Assembly: GCF_018446385.1 (NCBI RefSeq)
Contig: NC_056005.1
Coordinates: 94,268,984 to 94,332,983 of the forward strand
Source of the DNA: Zingiber officinale
Taxonomy: Eukaryota; Streptophyta; Magnoliopsida; Zingiberales; Zingiberaceae
DNA: 64,000 nt
Reading direction: 5' to 3'
How positions within the stretch are numbered: position 1 is the stretch's first letter; every line of letters begins with the position of its first letter. The notes below the pieces were generated by a model that had not been told where the DNA came from, ran no database searches, and worked only from the letters and a program-made list of their open reading frames with translations. Both the position numbers and the translations under genes were made by a program. Shown in pieces: positions 11,054-21,794 of the stretch.

Positions 11054-14000
11054 TTAATATACTTATTATTAAATTTTGGTCTGTTCCAATTTATGATAGA
11101 CACGGCCCAAGACGATCTTGCCTAGTTCTTTTGTCCAACGCTAGGTTGGAATAAACAGAGCACAGCCATTTGCATGCTATGAGTGCTAATAAAATTTTCC
11201 CTCCTAGTTCTGTTTTCGTTATCCAGACAAGTTGACTGCTATATGAATGATTCAGCAATTTAGTTCACCAATTGAACTCGTTCAGTTTCTCTTTGAAACT
11301 GTAATTTTCAGGGCATATTAGCTGAATCCGGTTGTAACTACAATTGGGCACCTTACTCTTGAACTTTATGTGTAATTATTTTCTCTCTTTTGGTTTGTGG
11401 TTTATTCTTTCTTTGTTACTGTTTCTTTTTCCTGAAAGTCCATTTAGTCGTTTGCCAATACCTACTTGATATTTTGCAGGGCAATGCTAGAAGGGTGTTT
11501 GACAGGCGATGTGATGGGAATAGCAATTTCGGCAGGTTATCAAAGTTAGGACTTGCACCTGTTCTTTGTTGTGTCATAGTTGCTATGCTGTTTACGTACA
11601 TACACTCAGTCATTGCAGGTATATCACTGTAAATCACCAAGAACATATACATTAATTTAGTAAATTCAATATATATAACTTATTTTTAATCTTTTGTTTT
11701 TTCGATGTAGGTTCTTATGTCTTGAGATTAACCATTGTCTTTGGGCTTTTTGCCTGGTTAGGAGTCTTCCTGTCAGTTACAGGATTAGTTATGTTTTATA
11801 GGTGTAGCAGGTATGCTCTAATTTATTGTTAGAGTACTTTTTCTTGGAGAACTGCAAATTTGAATAGATTATGATTTGAATACCATAATTAGTTGTGTGA
11901 TTGTTTGCTATTGAATGATGATTCCTGGGAATCACACCTCTGCTAGTTGTTTCATTATTATATGGAGGCTTAGAGTGGTTGTTCGCCACATATATTGGGA
12001 TGTTGGACATTTTTCTTTCGACTTGCATGATGCTAAAATTAGTTAGAAAAATGGTAAATATTTGTGATGCTATATTAGATATCAGAATCCGGTTATCTCA
12101 CTGTTGTATACTATTCACACGATTGTCTTGTGCATTCCTGTACAGCATGGCTAGCACCTGGTGCACCAAAAAAAAAAGAAGGAAAAATACTAACTTGATG
12201 ATGTTCTTGTCGTGTTATTTTTGTTGAGTTGATTACTTTATAAAGAGACTGGTATAATAGGTTGAAAGTTAATTGCAAATTAGTTTCTCCTCTGGAATCT
12301 CAGTTCTTTTATTTTGTAAGGTCCATTAGTTCATTAGTTGGAAGACTTATCTTTGTTTGTAAGGATGCAATTATAATTATAAATTGGAATCAATTATGTA
12401 CCATCACACCTGACTTATCTCGGACTGTGTGCCTATGTAGCTACTACATGAGTTAGGAGTTAGGACTCTACATTTTTAGTAGGTATATTGCATATCTGTA
12501 AATGCATAAGATTCATTTTTTGTTTGGAACAGGAAAGATCCTGGTTTCATCAATAGGAGCACAAGGGATTTACAAAGCATCAGAGATGATGTAAGTTGTA
12601 AAATTGCCATAGAGACTAGCTACTGTATGTCAATACCAATGTGACTTGCCGAAATATTTTTAATGAGTGCCAAAAACTATGTGTTCATTTATCTTTCCTT
12701 TATCGAATACGATAAACTATTCATCAATAACTCTACATTATGCTCTATGTGCACCATAATTAGATTTGATTTGGACTTGCATGCCTACAGAGCACATACT
12801 TTTTCGTTAGTAACTATAGAAGGCTTTCCAACTGTTCTTTTTCTTTTATGCATTTAGGGGCCTTAATCCTCGTTCTTCTATTGTGTAATTTTTAAAGCAG
12901 TTTTGTGCCAGTCAACACACGCAAAACTTATTATTTCACTTGCCGATTGGCATATGTAACAAGTTCAAGACCCTTGATGCTAAGAGGGGCTGGGCTTCAA
13001 GCAACCTCAAGGGCCAAGTTTCCACAAGAATGATGGAGCTTCTGAGAGTTGTCACTAGGGCTAGGTTCCCATGAGTGCAGGACTAGGATTCTGTTTTTTT
13101 TTATGTCGTTATACAGAATTCTTAACCAGATTTTTTAGGATATGTTCTTCAGTCTTTCTTAGACCAATCACTTACTATCATTTGCATATATAGGAACCTT
13201 TGCTAAAATCGGAGTTAAATCATCCTGCACTGATGGCCGGGAATTGGTCTCAGCTGTGTGCAACGTGCAAGGTACAGTTTTCTTGTCCATCAAAGGGGTC
13301 AGATTGCCTTTATCATTTTTCACTAGGAATATTTGAAATAAATTTTACTGAATCGATACTCAGATTGTCAGGCCACTGCGTGCAAAGCATTGTTCCACTT
13401 GTGACCGATGCGTAGAACAGTTTGATCATCACTGTCCTTGGGTATCTAACTGTATCGGCAAGGTCCTCTACCCTTGTTCCTTTTTTCTTTCCTTATGTCG
13501 TGAATATTTTTTCATGCACAATAATCGCTTTGCTGCTTCATTAATCATTAATTCACAGAGAAATAAATGGCACTTCTTGATGTTTCTCGTTCTCGAAATC
13601 TCTGCTATGATTGTCACTGGTTTAGTCGCCATTACAAGTATGTCTCTTGAAGTTGTCTTTCTTCTAAGCTTTGTCTGAGTTTATGATTGCACTTCACATG
13701 GAGTATAAACTACTAATCCTACAGGAATTGTGAGAGATCCTTCTCCGCCTTCTTTCGGTGGATGGTTGAGTCATAATGTTGCTGAGCATCCTGGAGTCGT
13801 TTCATTTCTAGTAATGGATTTTTTCCTCTTCTTTGGTGTTGCTGCATTGACATTTATCCAAGCATCACAGGTATGCCGTTAAATTAGAAAAATCCAATTG
13901 TCTTTGAATTCTGCTACTCCATTCTTTTCAAGTATGCAAATCTTAATAATTTATAACTTCCATCGATCATGTTATGTTTCTTTTTCACTGAACCTAATGG

Positions 14001-15066
14001 AGACTGACATTCTAACCCCATTTACTAAATATTTTACTGGCTATTCCCTTACTGATTTTGGTTCAGAATAGATTTTCAATTCGCGAACATATTTATATTA
14101 ATATGAAAATCTCCAATATTATATATGCAAATAAATTTATTGATATAGTAAAGATATTTAAGCTACGATAAATTCTTAAAGTATTACATATATAATGTAG
14201 CAACTTTTAAAATGTATGATAATTATAAGATGATGACAATAATAAAAATTAAAAAGAAAAAGAATCTTATATAATTCAAAACATGTTCAAATGATATGAT
14301 AAAAAAAAATTTGCTACAAATGTGATTTTTGTTGAATGTAAAAATATTCTATTCAAGGGCATATGAGATTGAGATTCGAAGAAGAAATAGTATGCTGAAT
14401 AGGGATCATATTGACACCAATATTATTTCCTTCGGGCAGAGATCCTAACTTCAATTCATAATGAAATTTAAGATCTTGCTTTGCATAGAATTTTTTTTAT
14501 TGAGGTTTGTGGAGTTTGCAGACTACAATTTTGTGATTCTCTTTGATCCATTGATTTTGATAATCCAAACATAATGGCAATGTCTTTAAGTGTTTCTCTG
14601 TTTGCCTTTCTTATTTGCTAAACCTTTCTGTTTTGTCTTCCAGATTGCACGAAACATAACAACAAATGAAATGTCAAATGCCATGCGATACAGCTACCTC
14701 AGAGGTCCGGGCGGACGATTTCAGAACCCCTACGACCATGGTACTCGCAAGAACTGCTCGGATTTCTTGTTCAAGGGGTACAACGAGGACGTGGAGCTTC
14801 CAGATCAAACACCTGCCGCTCAAGAGCTGGGGATGATTCAAATGACCCGAAGCCCAAATGCGCAAAATGGGGAGAACCATTCGCATCAAGTGAGCAACGG
14901 CCATGTCTGTGCTGATGCTCAGGCCAAAGATACCAAACATGTTAATCATTCAAAATGCTGCAACGGCAACAATAACAGTAAGAGCAATGGCGTGCCACTC
15001 GGACTAGGCTTAGGCTTTGGCCTTGGTCGAAGCAACCGGCACAACACAAGGATTCTTCCATTGTGA
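7832..15066 (+). CDS. TIP1: Ankyrin-repeat DHHC protein S-acyltransferase, TIP1/PAT24 type
   Basis: Exons: 7832-8080, 8279-8419, 9823-9935, 10096-10175, 10262-10425, 11480-11618, 11711-11810, 12533-12590, 13194-13271, 13364-13462, 13559-13637, 13725-13870, 14644-15066. All junctions are GT-AG and in frame, giving 622 residues, close to the roughly 620 of Arabidopsis TIP1. Residues about 27-250 are ankyrin repeats (repeated [23 protein letters not shown]). Two membrane segments follow (about 270-292 and 297-325), then a Cys-rich domain with DHHC at 395-398 inside [16 protein letters not shown]. Two more membrane segments (about 412-432 and 463-483), a TTNE motif and an NPYDHG motif come next. 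The family transfers palmitate to protein cysteines at Golgi and plasma membranes, and TIP1 supports root-hair and cell growth. The start is the first ATG in frame, in a context matching orthologues. All key residues are present. Confidence 0.95.
8420..9822 (+). other. TIP1 intron 2 (large)
   Basis: AT-rich intron with several near-repeated phrases (for example two similar tracts around 8500-8600 and 8700-8830, and repeated GATACCT(C/T)AATATATGGGATC around 9060 and 9205). No coding or structured RNA feature is recognised. Confidence 0.7.
10426..11479 (+). other. TIP1 intron 5, with an AT microsatellite
   Basis: The intron carries an (AT)n run at about 11018-11048 and is otherwise AT-rich. 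Nothing else is recognised. Confidence 0.7.
11811..13193 (+). other. TIP1 introns 7 and 8 around the short exon 12533-12590
   Basis: Two introns of about 0.7 and 0.6 kb. A denser block at about 12940-13090 (CCTTGATGCTAAGAGGGGC and following) has a different composition and may be a small insertion, but I cannot assign it. Confidence 0.5.
13871..14643 (+). other. TIP1 last intron
   Basis: AT-rich intron of 773 bp that ends in a pyrimidine tract and CAG at 14641-14643. No other feature is seen. Confidence 0.7.
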
Positions 15067-15572
15067 TACTTCATTTTACACCTTCGGCTTGTTCGCCATG
15101 TATCATAATTACCGAAAATATTCTCCAATATTTGTGATTGACATCTAGATCTTGTGTTAAGTTATTGTATCATCTTGAAGCAGTTCTTGCCCGATGAATT
15201 ATTCTACTCATTAGCATTGTATATTTTCTGACATGAATATTTATATAATTGTAAGGAGGGAAAAAAAAATACTAATTGACTACAAGTCAAAATATTTCTG
15301 TCTCATTATATGAGTTATGATCAAAAGAGATAGTTTATGTGAATTTTAAATGAGATGAATTTTTTAGAGTTTGACATCTCAGTGTGCATAAGTTGGTCTT
15401 AATATAATTTTTATTAATATATATTTTTAAATAAAAATACATGGGTTTAGAATTAATTTAATTTGATAAATTGGTCAATTTAATTTTCTGAAAAATATCA
15501 TTAAACCCCAGGATTTCTGAGCAAATCCCATTAATTAATGGGCCTGTTGTATTAGTTGGCCAATCTGTCAAG

Positions 15573-15752
15573 AGGTCGAATCCTCTAGATTGCAAAGTGC
15601 GGTTCAGAGGATGGACCACTTCACTCATAGGTGGAATTTCATGGACCCTACCTATATAATATGTAGGGTCCATGAATTTCTACCTATCAGCAACCTCTGG
15701 TCTAGGAGTGAATCAGGAGTTGCGGTCTAGAGGATCCGGACTGGTCCGTCAA
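15573..15752. mobile_element. Foldback MITE, copy 1
   Basis: The ends are inverted versions of ATCCTCTAGA (left about 15580; right TCTAGAGGAT near 15742). The centre is a tight hairpin with CATGGACCCTAC and GTAGGGTCCATG around 15642-15676. The segment is about 180 bp and noncoding. Its outer motif is shared with the element at 17650-17822. No target duplication was determined. Confidence 0.55.
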
Positions 15753-16509
15753 TTAATTGGAAGTTCAAAAGGTAGAAAATAAGAATACAATTCGAGCAAA
15801 TAGATGGTTAATGATTAAAAGGATAGTCCTCTGTACAAAACTACAACCTGAGTCTATAAACACAAAGTTACGGGTAATAATTCTCTCCTTCATAGATAGT
15901 TAATGATTAAGCACTAATAATATAATATTTTTGTATGATGAATATTGTTCCAGTTTGTTGGAAGATTGATGGATTTATCTTATTGCAAGTGAAAATAATT
16001 ACAGTCTGAACGCTGAAAGCAACAAAGTCAAGTTCAAGTAGCTAAACAATGACTTTATCATTGGAATAATAAAAAAATTAATTAAAGAAACATGATGATG
16101 GAGTATTATAAGCTTTTTAGCAAATTTCATGAGGAACTACCGTAAGAACAACCAAGAAAGGGAAATCTCAAATGGGAGTTCAAAAAGTACACTGAAGATT
16201 CAAATTTTGATGTGATGAACATAAGCAAAAATTGGTATGCAAGTCATCCATATTTCTAAATTTAGAAAATAGTAAATTATGGATAGGAATCAAAGCACAA
16301 AGGTCCCAACATCCCCAATTCGATCAGAAGAACAAAGGAACAGCGAGAATCCAAGTTCCCAGCATCCCCAGTTCGATCAAAAGAACAAAGAGACGAGTTT
16401 TTAGAGAGAAGCCACCGGAAACTCACCCAAAACAATTCAATTCGGCCAAAATCGACCACAAAATGAGGCCATTTCTGAAAGAACGTGAAGGAAACAAAAC
16501 ACAGGCAAT

Positions 16510-16745
16510 AACTCACAGGGGAATCGGCGAAGCTGGAGGCTTTCCCCTCGGGCTCCGAGGCGACGCGAGATCCCAACTTTTGGATCTCCTCGGGGGGCTT
16601 TCCCTCGCCGATCTCTTACTTGACGCACATGGCAGCTCCGGTTCAAGACAATGGAACGGGAAGTACGAAGGAGGAGAGCAAGATTCCGGGAAGAACAGGG
16701 AGGATTTGGAGAGTCGAAATGGGTCAAACGGAAAAGGGTGCAGAA
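16510..16745 (-). other. GC-rich exon-like island, unidentified
   Basis: This is the only GC-rich stretch in a very AT-rich 3.7 kb. On the minus strand it looks like a leader plus a first exon: a CT-rich leader, an ATG at about 16629, a nearly open frame containing EIGEGKPPEEIQKLGSRV, and a GTGAGT donor directly after the codons for FADSP at about 16520. A TAA four codons after the ATG breaks the frame. I do not recognise the product. It could be a decayed first exon of a lost or captured gene, or chance. Confidence 0.25.
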
Positions 16746-17649
16746 AGGAGTGATTATTTTTTAAAATAAATACTAAATCAAATGGCCGCATTTATTATTA
16801 TTTTAAGTATCTTTTTTTTTCAAAAATATTATAACAAAACAAACCGTTCTGAAAAAGTGATATGCTAATCTGGACGCTGCGCATAATTGGTCCCACAGCA
16901 ATTTATTAAAAAGGTAAATTAAAAAAGTAAATAAATTATTACGTGAAAGGATATTTTATATCAACTTCATCGAGAATTTTTCCTAACTTATTTCTATAAA
17001 TCTACCGTACAGTGACTAATTTGGAAAGAGCTACAATAAAACAAACCTGTTATACGTCGATGGAGTCGGAAATTTGAGAGGATTAAAATTATTGGAGTTA
17101 AAATGATATCATTCATTCTAAATAGTTTAATATTATCAATTTTATGATAAAATTAAAAAAAAATAAATTATAAAAGTATTTTTATCTTAATACAATGACT
17201 CTTTACATGAAAAAAATTAGTATTTATCCTAAGATCTATTGAAATAAATACTCATGTAAATATCAACTACGTCAATACATGAGGGTTAGAAGATGGAAGT
17301 TATATGTATATGCTGAGAGGGTGACTCCGGCTAAAAGATGGAAGTTATATGCATATGCTGAGAGGGTGACTCCTCTGATTCATCCTCTAATTTTTATATC
17401 TTATATCTCTTGTATTAAAAAATTGAGAAAGGACAACTACCCCGTTCATCTATATAGATTCTTCTACGTAACTTTATTCTTTATTATATCATCATTTATA
17501 TTTAAATAAATTTTATCTTATTTTATTATTAATAATAAAGTTTTCTTTATTCTTTCTCTTTCCTATTTGATGTGCACATAACATAATTGGAATATTTATT
17601 GATCATCTATGTATCTATCCATATATTTCTTAGAGTTTTTTTTCCATAG

Positions 17650-17822
17650 GTATGGACCGGATCCTCTAAACTGCTTTTTACGGTCTAGGAGATGATCCTT
17701 TTGCATGCATTGGTGGAGATGAATGATCCCCACCTATTTTATGAGTAAGGATCATCTATTCTATTAATGCATGCAAAGGGACCATCCCCTGGACCGCAAA
17801 AAGCAGTCCAGAGGATCTGCTC
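17650..17822. mobile_element. Foldback MITE, copy 2
   Basis: The two halves are inverted. GGATCCTCTAAACTGC and a TTTTTACGGTC block at the left match GGACCGCAAAAAGCAGTCC and AGAGGATC at the right. An inner pair GGATGATCC-like/GGATCATC flanks TGCATGCA motifs. The whole is about 170 bp, noncoding, and related to copy 1 by its GGATCCTCTA ends. Confidence 0.65.
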
Positions 17823-18055
17823 TCAATTTTTACTTTTTCTCTAATATTTTTTTAAATATCAAAACTTTTTTAAAAATATTAAAATAATAGTCTATGTGCC
17901 AGTGTGTGCACTTATGTGCCAAAATACTCTTTATGTATTTTATATTTCATAAAGATAAGTATTTATGATTAATTATTTATTTTTTATATGTATATAATTA
18001 ATGATAAAGTTCTATAGACTAATAAATATATTATTCTGAAAATAGTACTTGATCT

Positions 18056-18057
<2 letters not shown>

Positions 18058-18100
<43 letters not shown>

Positions 18101-18160
18101 AAATATATTACTCTGAAAATAGTGCTTGATCGGATATATATATATATATATATATATAAG
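18058..18160. repeat. Two AT microsatellites
   Basis: Runs of (AT)n at about 18059-18094 and 18136-18158 are separated by a short duplicated unit containing TATTACTCTGAAAATAG and CTTGATC. Simple repeats of this kind vary in length. Confidence 0.85.
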
Positions 18161-18878
18161 GAAATCAAAAGAAAGAAATTTGCTATGAAAAAAAACAATC
18201 TCTAAGGAAAGGCATGGAAGAAAAAAAGAAAAAAAAACACTTTCATAGAAAGGGAAAGAAAAAGAGAGAGAAAAAAAATCGTTCTATGGGAGGTAACCTC
18301 ACACACTCAGGGCCGCTCTCAATGGTCGCACGAGGTGACGTCGCTCAATGTGGGGTTGTTGACTACGATCATGCAAGGTCGTCGTCGCGCCAGGTGACTT
18401 GCCCAAGGGCCATCGACAATATAGGCAGCTAATCACTCTAGGTGATTTGCATGGGGTTGTTGATGATGACAATGGGAGTGTTAGATCCATTATAAGAAAT
18501 CAAGGTTTCAGAAATCAATTTTTAAAACAAAATTAAAATTCCTTTCAAATTTTAACAAATTGGAAATGGATTTACTATAAAATTACTAATATAGTACACT
18601 TAAATAAAATATAATATATAAAAAAATATTTGAAATGGAATTGAAAATGAATTTAAAATAAATTTATAAAATAAATATTTATTAAAAAAATACAGATTGG
18701 AAACAGAATTTAATACGGAATATTATTTGTCAAAAAAAAAAAATCAAATTTTAAAAAGAGTACATTCCGTTTTTAATTTAACTACAACGTCGGGTGTATC
18801 TCACTAACTAACTTTGATTATCCCGCCGACTTCGTCTGTTGCTCTTTCTCATAAAGTAATCCTTAATTTTTTCTTCTT
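18161..18878. other. Low-complexity and AT-rich intergenic DNA
   Basis: An A-rich tract (18185-18285) encodes only a Lys-rich spurious frame. A short GC-richer block (18300-18430) and AT-rich DNA follow. No gene is supported. Confidence 0.6.
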
Positions 18879-19096
18879 TGTTGTACTATTCACATATCCT
18901 TATAATGACATGATATTATCCACTTTGGGCCTAGATTCTCATGGCTTTGCTCTTGGACTCTCCCCAAAAGACCTCATGATATATCATGCATCCTTTTAAC
19001 CTCATGATCTTTACCAAATCTTTCCAATGTAGGACTTTGATTGAATTCCAACAATCTTCCCCTCAAACGAAGGACCATAATTACTCTCATGATCCA

Positions 19097-19625
19097 GACC
19101 TCCCCACGAGCATTTGGTCACTCTGACATGCTCTGGGTCTCCCCGCAAACATTCGCACCCGGTCACCTTGACCTACTCCGGGCCTCCCCGCGAGCATTCG
19201 GTCACCTTGACCTGCTTCAGGCCTCACTGTGAGCATCCGATCACCCTGACCTACTTGCCTCCCTGTAAGCATCTGATCACCTTGACCTGCTCCAAGCCAC
19301 CCTGCAAGGATCCAGTCATCCTGACCTGCTCGGGGTCTCCCCGCGAGTATCAGGTCATCCTGACCTGCTTCAGGGCCTTTCCCACAAGCATCCGGTCATC
19401 CTGACCTGTTCCGGGCTTCCCTGCGAGCAGTTTGATGTGGTCAATCTTGACCTGCTTCGGACCTCCCTGCGAGCATCCAGTCACCCTGACCTACTCGCCT
19501 CCTTGCAAGTATCCGATCACCTTGACTAGTTCCAGGCCTCCCCGCAAGCATCCAGTCATCCTGACTTGCTCCGGGCCTACCCTCAACTTCGTTCAAGGCC
19601 ACCCCACATGACATCTGGTCTGGAC
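19097..19625 (-). repeat. Minisatellite internal region, minus copy
   Basis: Repeats of about 35-45 bp are built on GGTCACCCTGACCTGCTCC and CCTCCCCGCGAGCATCC. They form the interior of the minus TRIM. Short open frames through it are repeat artefacts. Confidence 0.8.
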
Positions 19626-19811
19626 CATGGGTCTGATACCATTTGTTGTGCAAAAGGATGCTCACATATCTTCACAATGAGATGATATTGCCCACTTTGG
19701 GCCTAGGCCCTCATGACTTTGCTCTTGGGCTCTCCCCAAAAGGCCTCATGCCAATGGAGATATCATGCATCCTTTTAATCCCATGATTTTTATCAAATCT
19801 TTTCAATGTGG

Positions 19812-20320
19812 TCCAGACCAGATGTCATGTGGGGCGGCCTTGAACGAAGTTGAGGGTGGGCCCGGAGCAAGTCAGGATGACTGAATGCTTGCGGGGAGGC
19901 CTGGAGCAGGTCAAGGTGACCAGATGCTCGTAGGGAGGCCCGAAGTAGGTCAAGGTGATCAGATAGGCCCAAAGAAGGTCAAGATTGACCGGATCAAGCT
20001 GCTTACGAGGAGACTCAGAATATGTCAGGATGACTGGATGCTTGCGGGGAGGTCCAGAGCATGTCAGGATGACCGGATGCTTGCGGGGATGCCTGGAGCA
20101 GGTCAGGGTGACCAGATGCTCACGGGCATGCGAGTAGATTAGGGTGACCGGATGCTTGCAGGGAGACCCGAAGCAGGTCAAGATGACCGAATGCTCGCGG
20201 GGAGGTCCGAATTAGGTCAAGGTGACCGTATGCGGATGCTTGCGGGGATGCCCAGAGCATGTCAGTGTGACCAGATGCTCGCCGGGAGCCCGAACCATGA
20301 GAGTAATTGTGGTCCTTCAT
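19812..20320 (+). repeat. Minisatellite internal region, first plus copy
   Basis: The same repeat in inverted orientation (GGTCAAGGTGACCAGATGC; CTTGCGGGGAGGCC). It starts abruptly inside the truncated LTR at about 19811 and is roughly the inverted copy of 19097-19626. Confidence 0.8.
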
Positions 20321-20522
20321 TTGAGGGGAGGATTGTTGGAGTTCAATCAAAGTCCCAATTGGAAATATTTGGTAAAAGTCATGAGGTTAAAAGGATGCAT
20401 GATATCTCCATTGGCATGAGGCCTTTTGGGGAGAACCCAAGAGCAAAGCCATGAGGGTCTAGGCCCAAAGTGGACAATATCATGCTATTGTGGAGAAATG
20501 TGGATATCCTTTGGGCACAACA

Positions 20523-21150
20523 GGCATCAGAGCCATGGCCCGGACCAGATGTTATATAGGGTGGCCTTGAACGAAGTTGAGGGTGGACCCGGAGAAAGTC
20601 AGGATGACTTGATGCTTGCGGGGAGGCTTAGAGCTGGTCAAGGTGACCGGATACTTGCAAGGAGATGAGTAGGTCAGGATGACCAGATGCTCGCAGGGAG
20701 GCCCGAAGCAGGTCAAGGTTTGGCCGGATGTTCATGGATAGGCCGGAAGTAGGTCAAAATTGACTGGATCAAGCTGCTCGCGGGGAAGTATGGAACATGT
20801 CGGGATGACCGAATGCTTGTGGGAAAGGCCCCGAAGCAAATCAGGGTGACCGGATACTCACGGGGAGGCCCGGAGCAGGTCAGGATGACTAGATGCTTAC
20901 GGGGAGGCCTGAAACAGGTCAGGGTGACCAGATGCTCGCGGGGAGGCGAGTAGGTTAAGGTGATCGGATGCTTGGAGGGAGGTCTGAAGCAGGTCAAGGT
21001 GACCGAATACTCGCGAAGAGGCTCGGAGTAGGTCAAGGTGACCGGATACGGATGCTTGCGGGGAGGCCCAGAGCAGGTCAGAGTGACCAGATGCTCACGG
21101 GGAGGCCCGGACCATTAGAGTAATTATGGTCCTTCGTTTGAGGGGAGGAT
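20523..21150 (+). repeat. Minisatellite internal region, second plus copy
   Basis: The region runs from the primer-site-like motif through about 13 units of the GGTCAGGGTGACC/GCTCGCGGGGAGG repeat to the polypurine tract before the last LTR. Confidence 0.8.
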
Positions 21151-21395
21151 TGTTGGGATTCAATCAAAATCCCACATTGGAAAGATTTGGTAAAGATCAT
21201 GAGATTAAAAGGATGCATGATATCTCCATTGGTATGAGACCTTTTGGGAAAAGCCCAAGAGCAAAGTCATGAGAGCCTAGGCTCAAAGTGGACAATATCA
21301 TATTATTGTGGAGATATGTGAATATTTTTTGGACACAATACTCTTGTTGTGATTGTCTATCTTCTTCTTCCATTCAAATCTCGATAAAATAGAAA

Positions 21396-21482
21396 CGACA
21401 ATTTACCAAAAGGCGTACTACAGTTAATGTATTTACCAAAAAGCGCATCACGATTTTGTATTTACCAAAAGGCGCAGGTAAG
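21396..21482 (+). repeat. Left terminal inverted repeat of the MULE, with 30-bp subrepeats
   Basis: Starts CGACAATTTACC and holds three direct subrepeats of about 29-30 bp, each beginning ATTTACCAAAA(G/A)(G/C)GC (at about 21401, 21431 and 21460). The repeats could be transposase binding sites. Confidence 0.85.
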
Positions 21483-21794
21483 TGATGTTTATTACCGAAT
21501 ATAACCCTACCGCCAACTCCTCTGATCAGTCATCATTTCCCAGGCATCCGAACCACATTTTTAAAAAACTTAGATATTAAAAAAAAAACGATCATTAGGG
21601 TACCTCCCTCCTTCATGACATGCGAGTGCAGCTCGGTCTTGTGAAACCCTAGTTTAGTGTTCGTGAGCCATCAGTTCGAGTTTTTCTCAAGCGACATCTA
21701 GCTAGCATTTCAGTTTAATTAAAAACCAGGAGTATTCGTGAGCCATCAGTGAAGGATTCTAGGGTTTACATTACATTAATCAGCTAGTATCATA

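Larger units (their letters stand above)
15067..17649. other. AT-rich intergenic region 3' of TIP1
   Basis: The first 150-200 bp should hold the TIP1 3' UTR. The rest is AT-rich and contains MITE copy 1 and a GC-rich island at about 16500-16740 (listed separately). No other gene is supported. Confidence 0.6.
18879..21340. mobile_element. Cluster of TRIM-like miniature LTR elements in head-to-head and tandem arrangement
   Basis: Four related LTRs of about 175-190 bp are seen: minus at 18879-19053, minus truncated at 19644-19811, plus at 20334-20522 and plus at 21151-21340. Next to LTRs lie a primer-site-like motif (TGGTATCAGAC on the minus strand at about 19629-19640; GGCATCAGAGCC at 20523-20534) and a polypurine tract (TTGAGGGGAGGAT before 20334 and 21151, and its complement after 19053). 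No protein is encoded. The internal parts are minisatellite. This matches TRIM-type nonautonomous LTR retrotransposons. The order is LTR(-), internal(-), LTR(-, cut), internal(+), LTR(+), internal(+), LTR(+). Confidence 0.75.

Noticed and set aside
18214..18432. Lys-rich 72-residue frame
   Set aside because: It is a product of an A-rich low-complexity tract.
19097..21036. Several frames rich in AGRPGAGQGD or LTCSGPPRKHP
   Set aside because: They are read-through of the TRIM minisatellite on both strands, without start context or domains.
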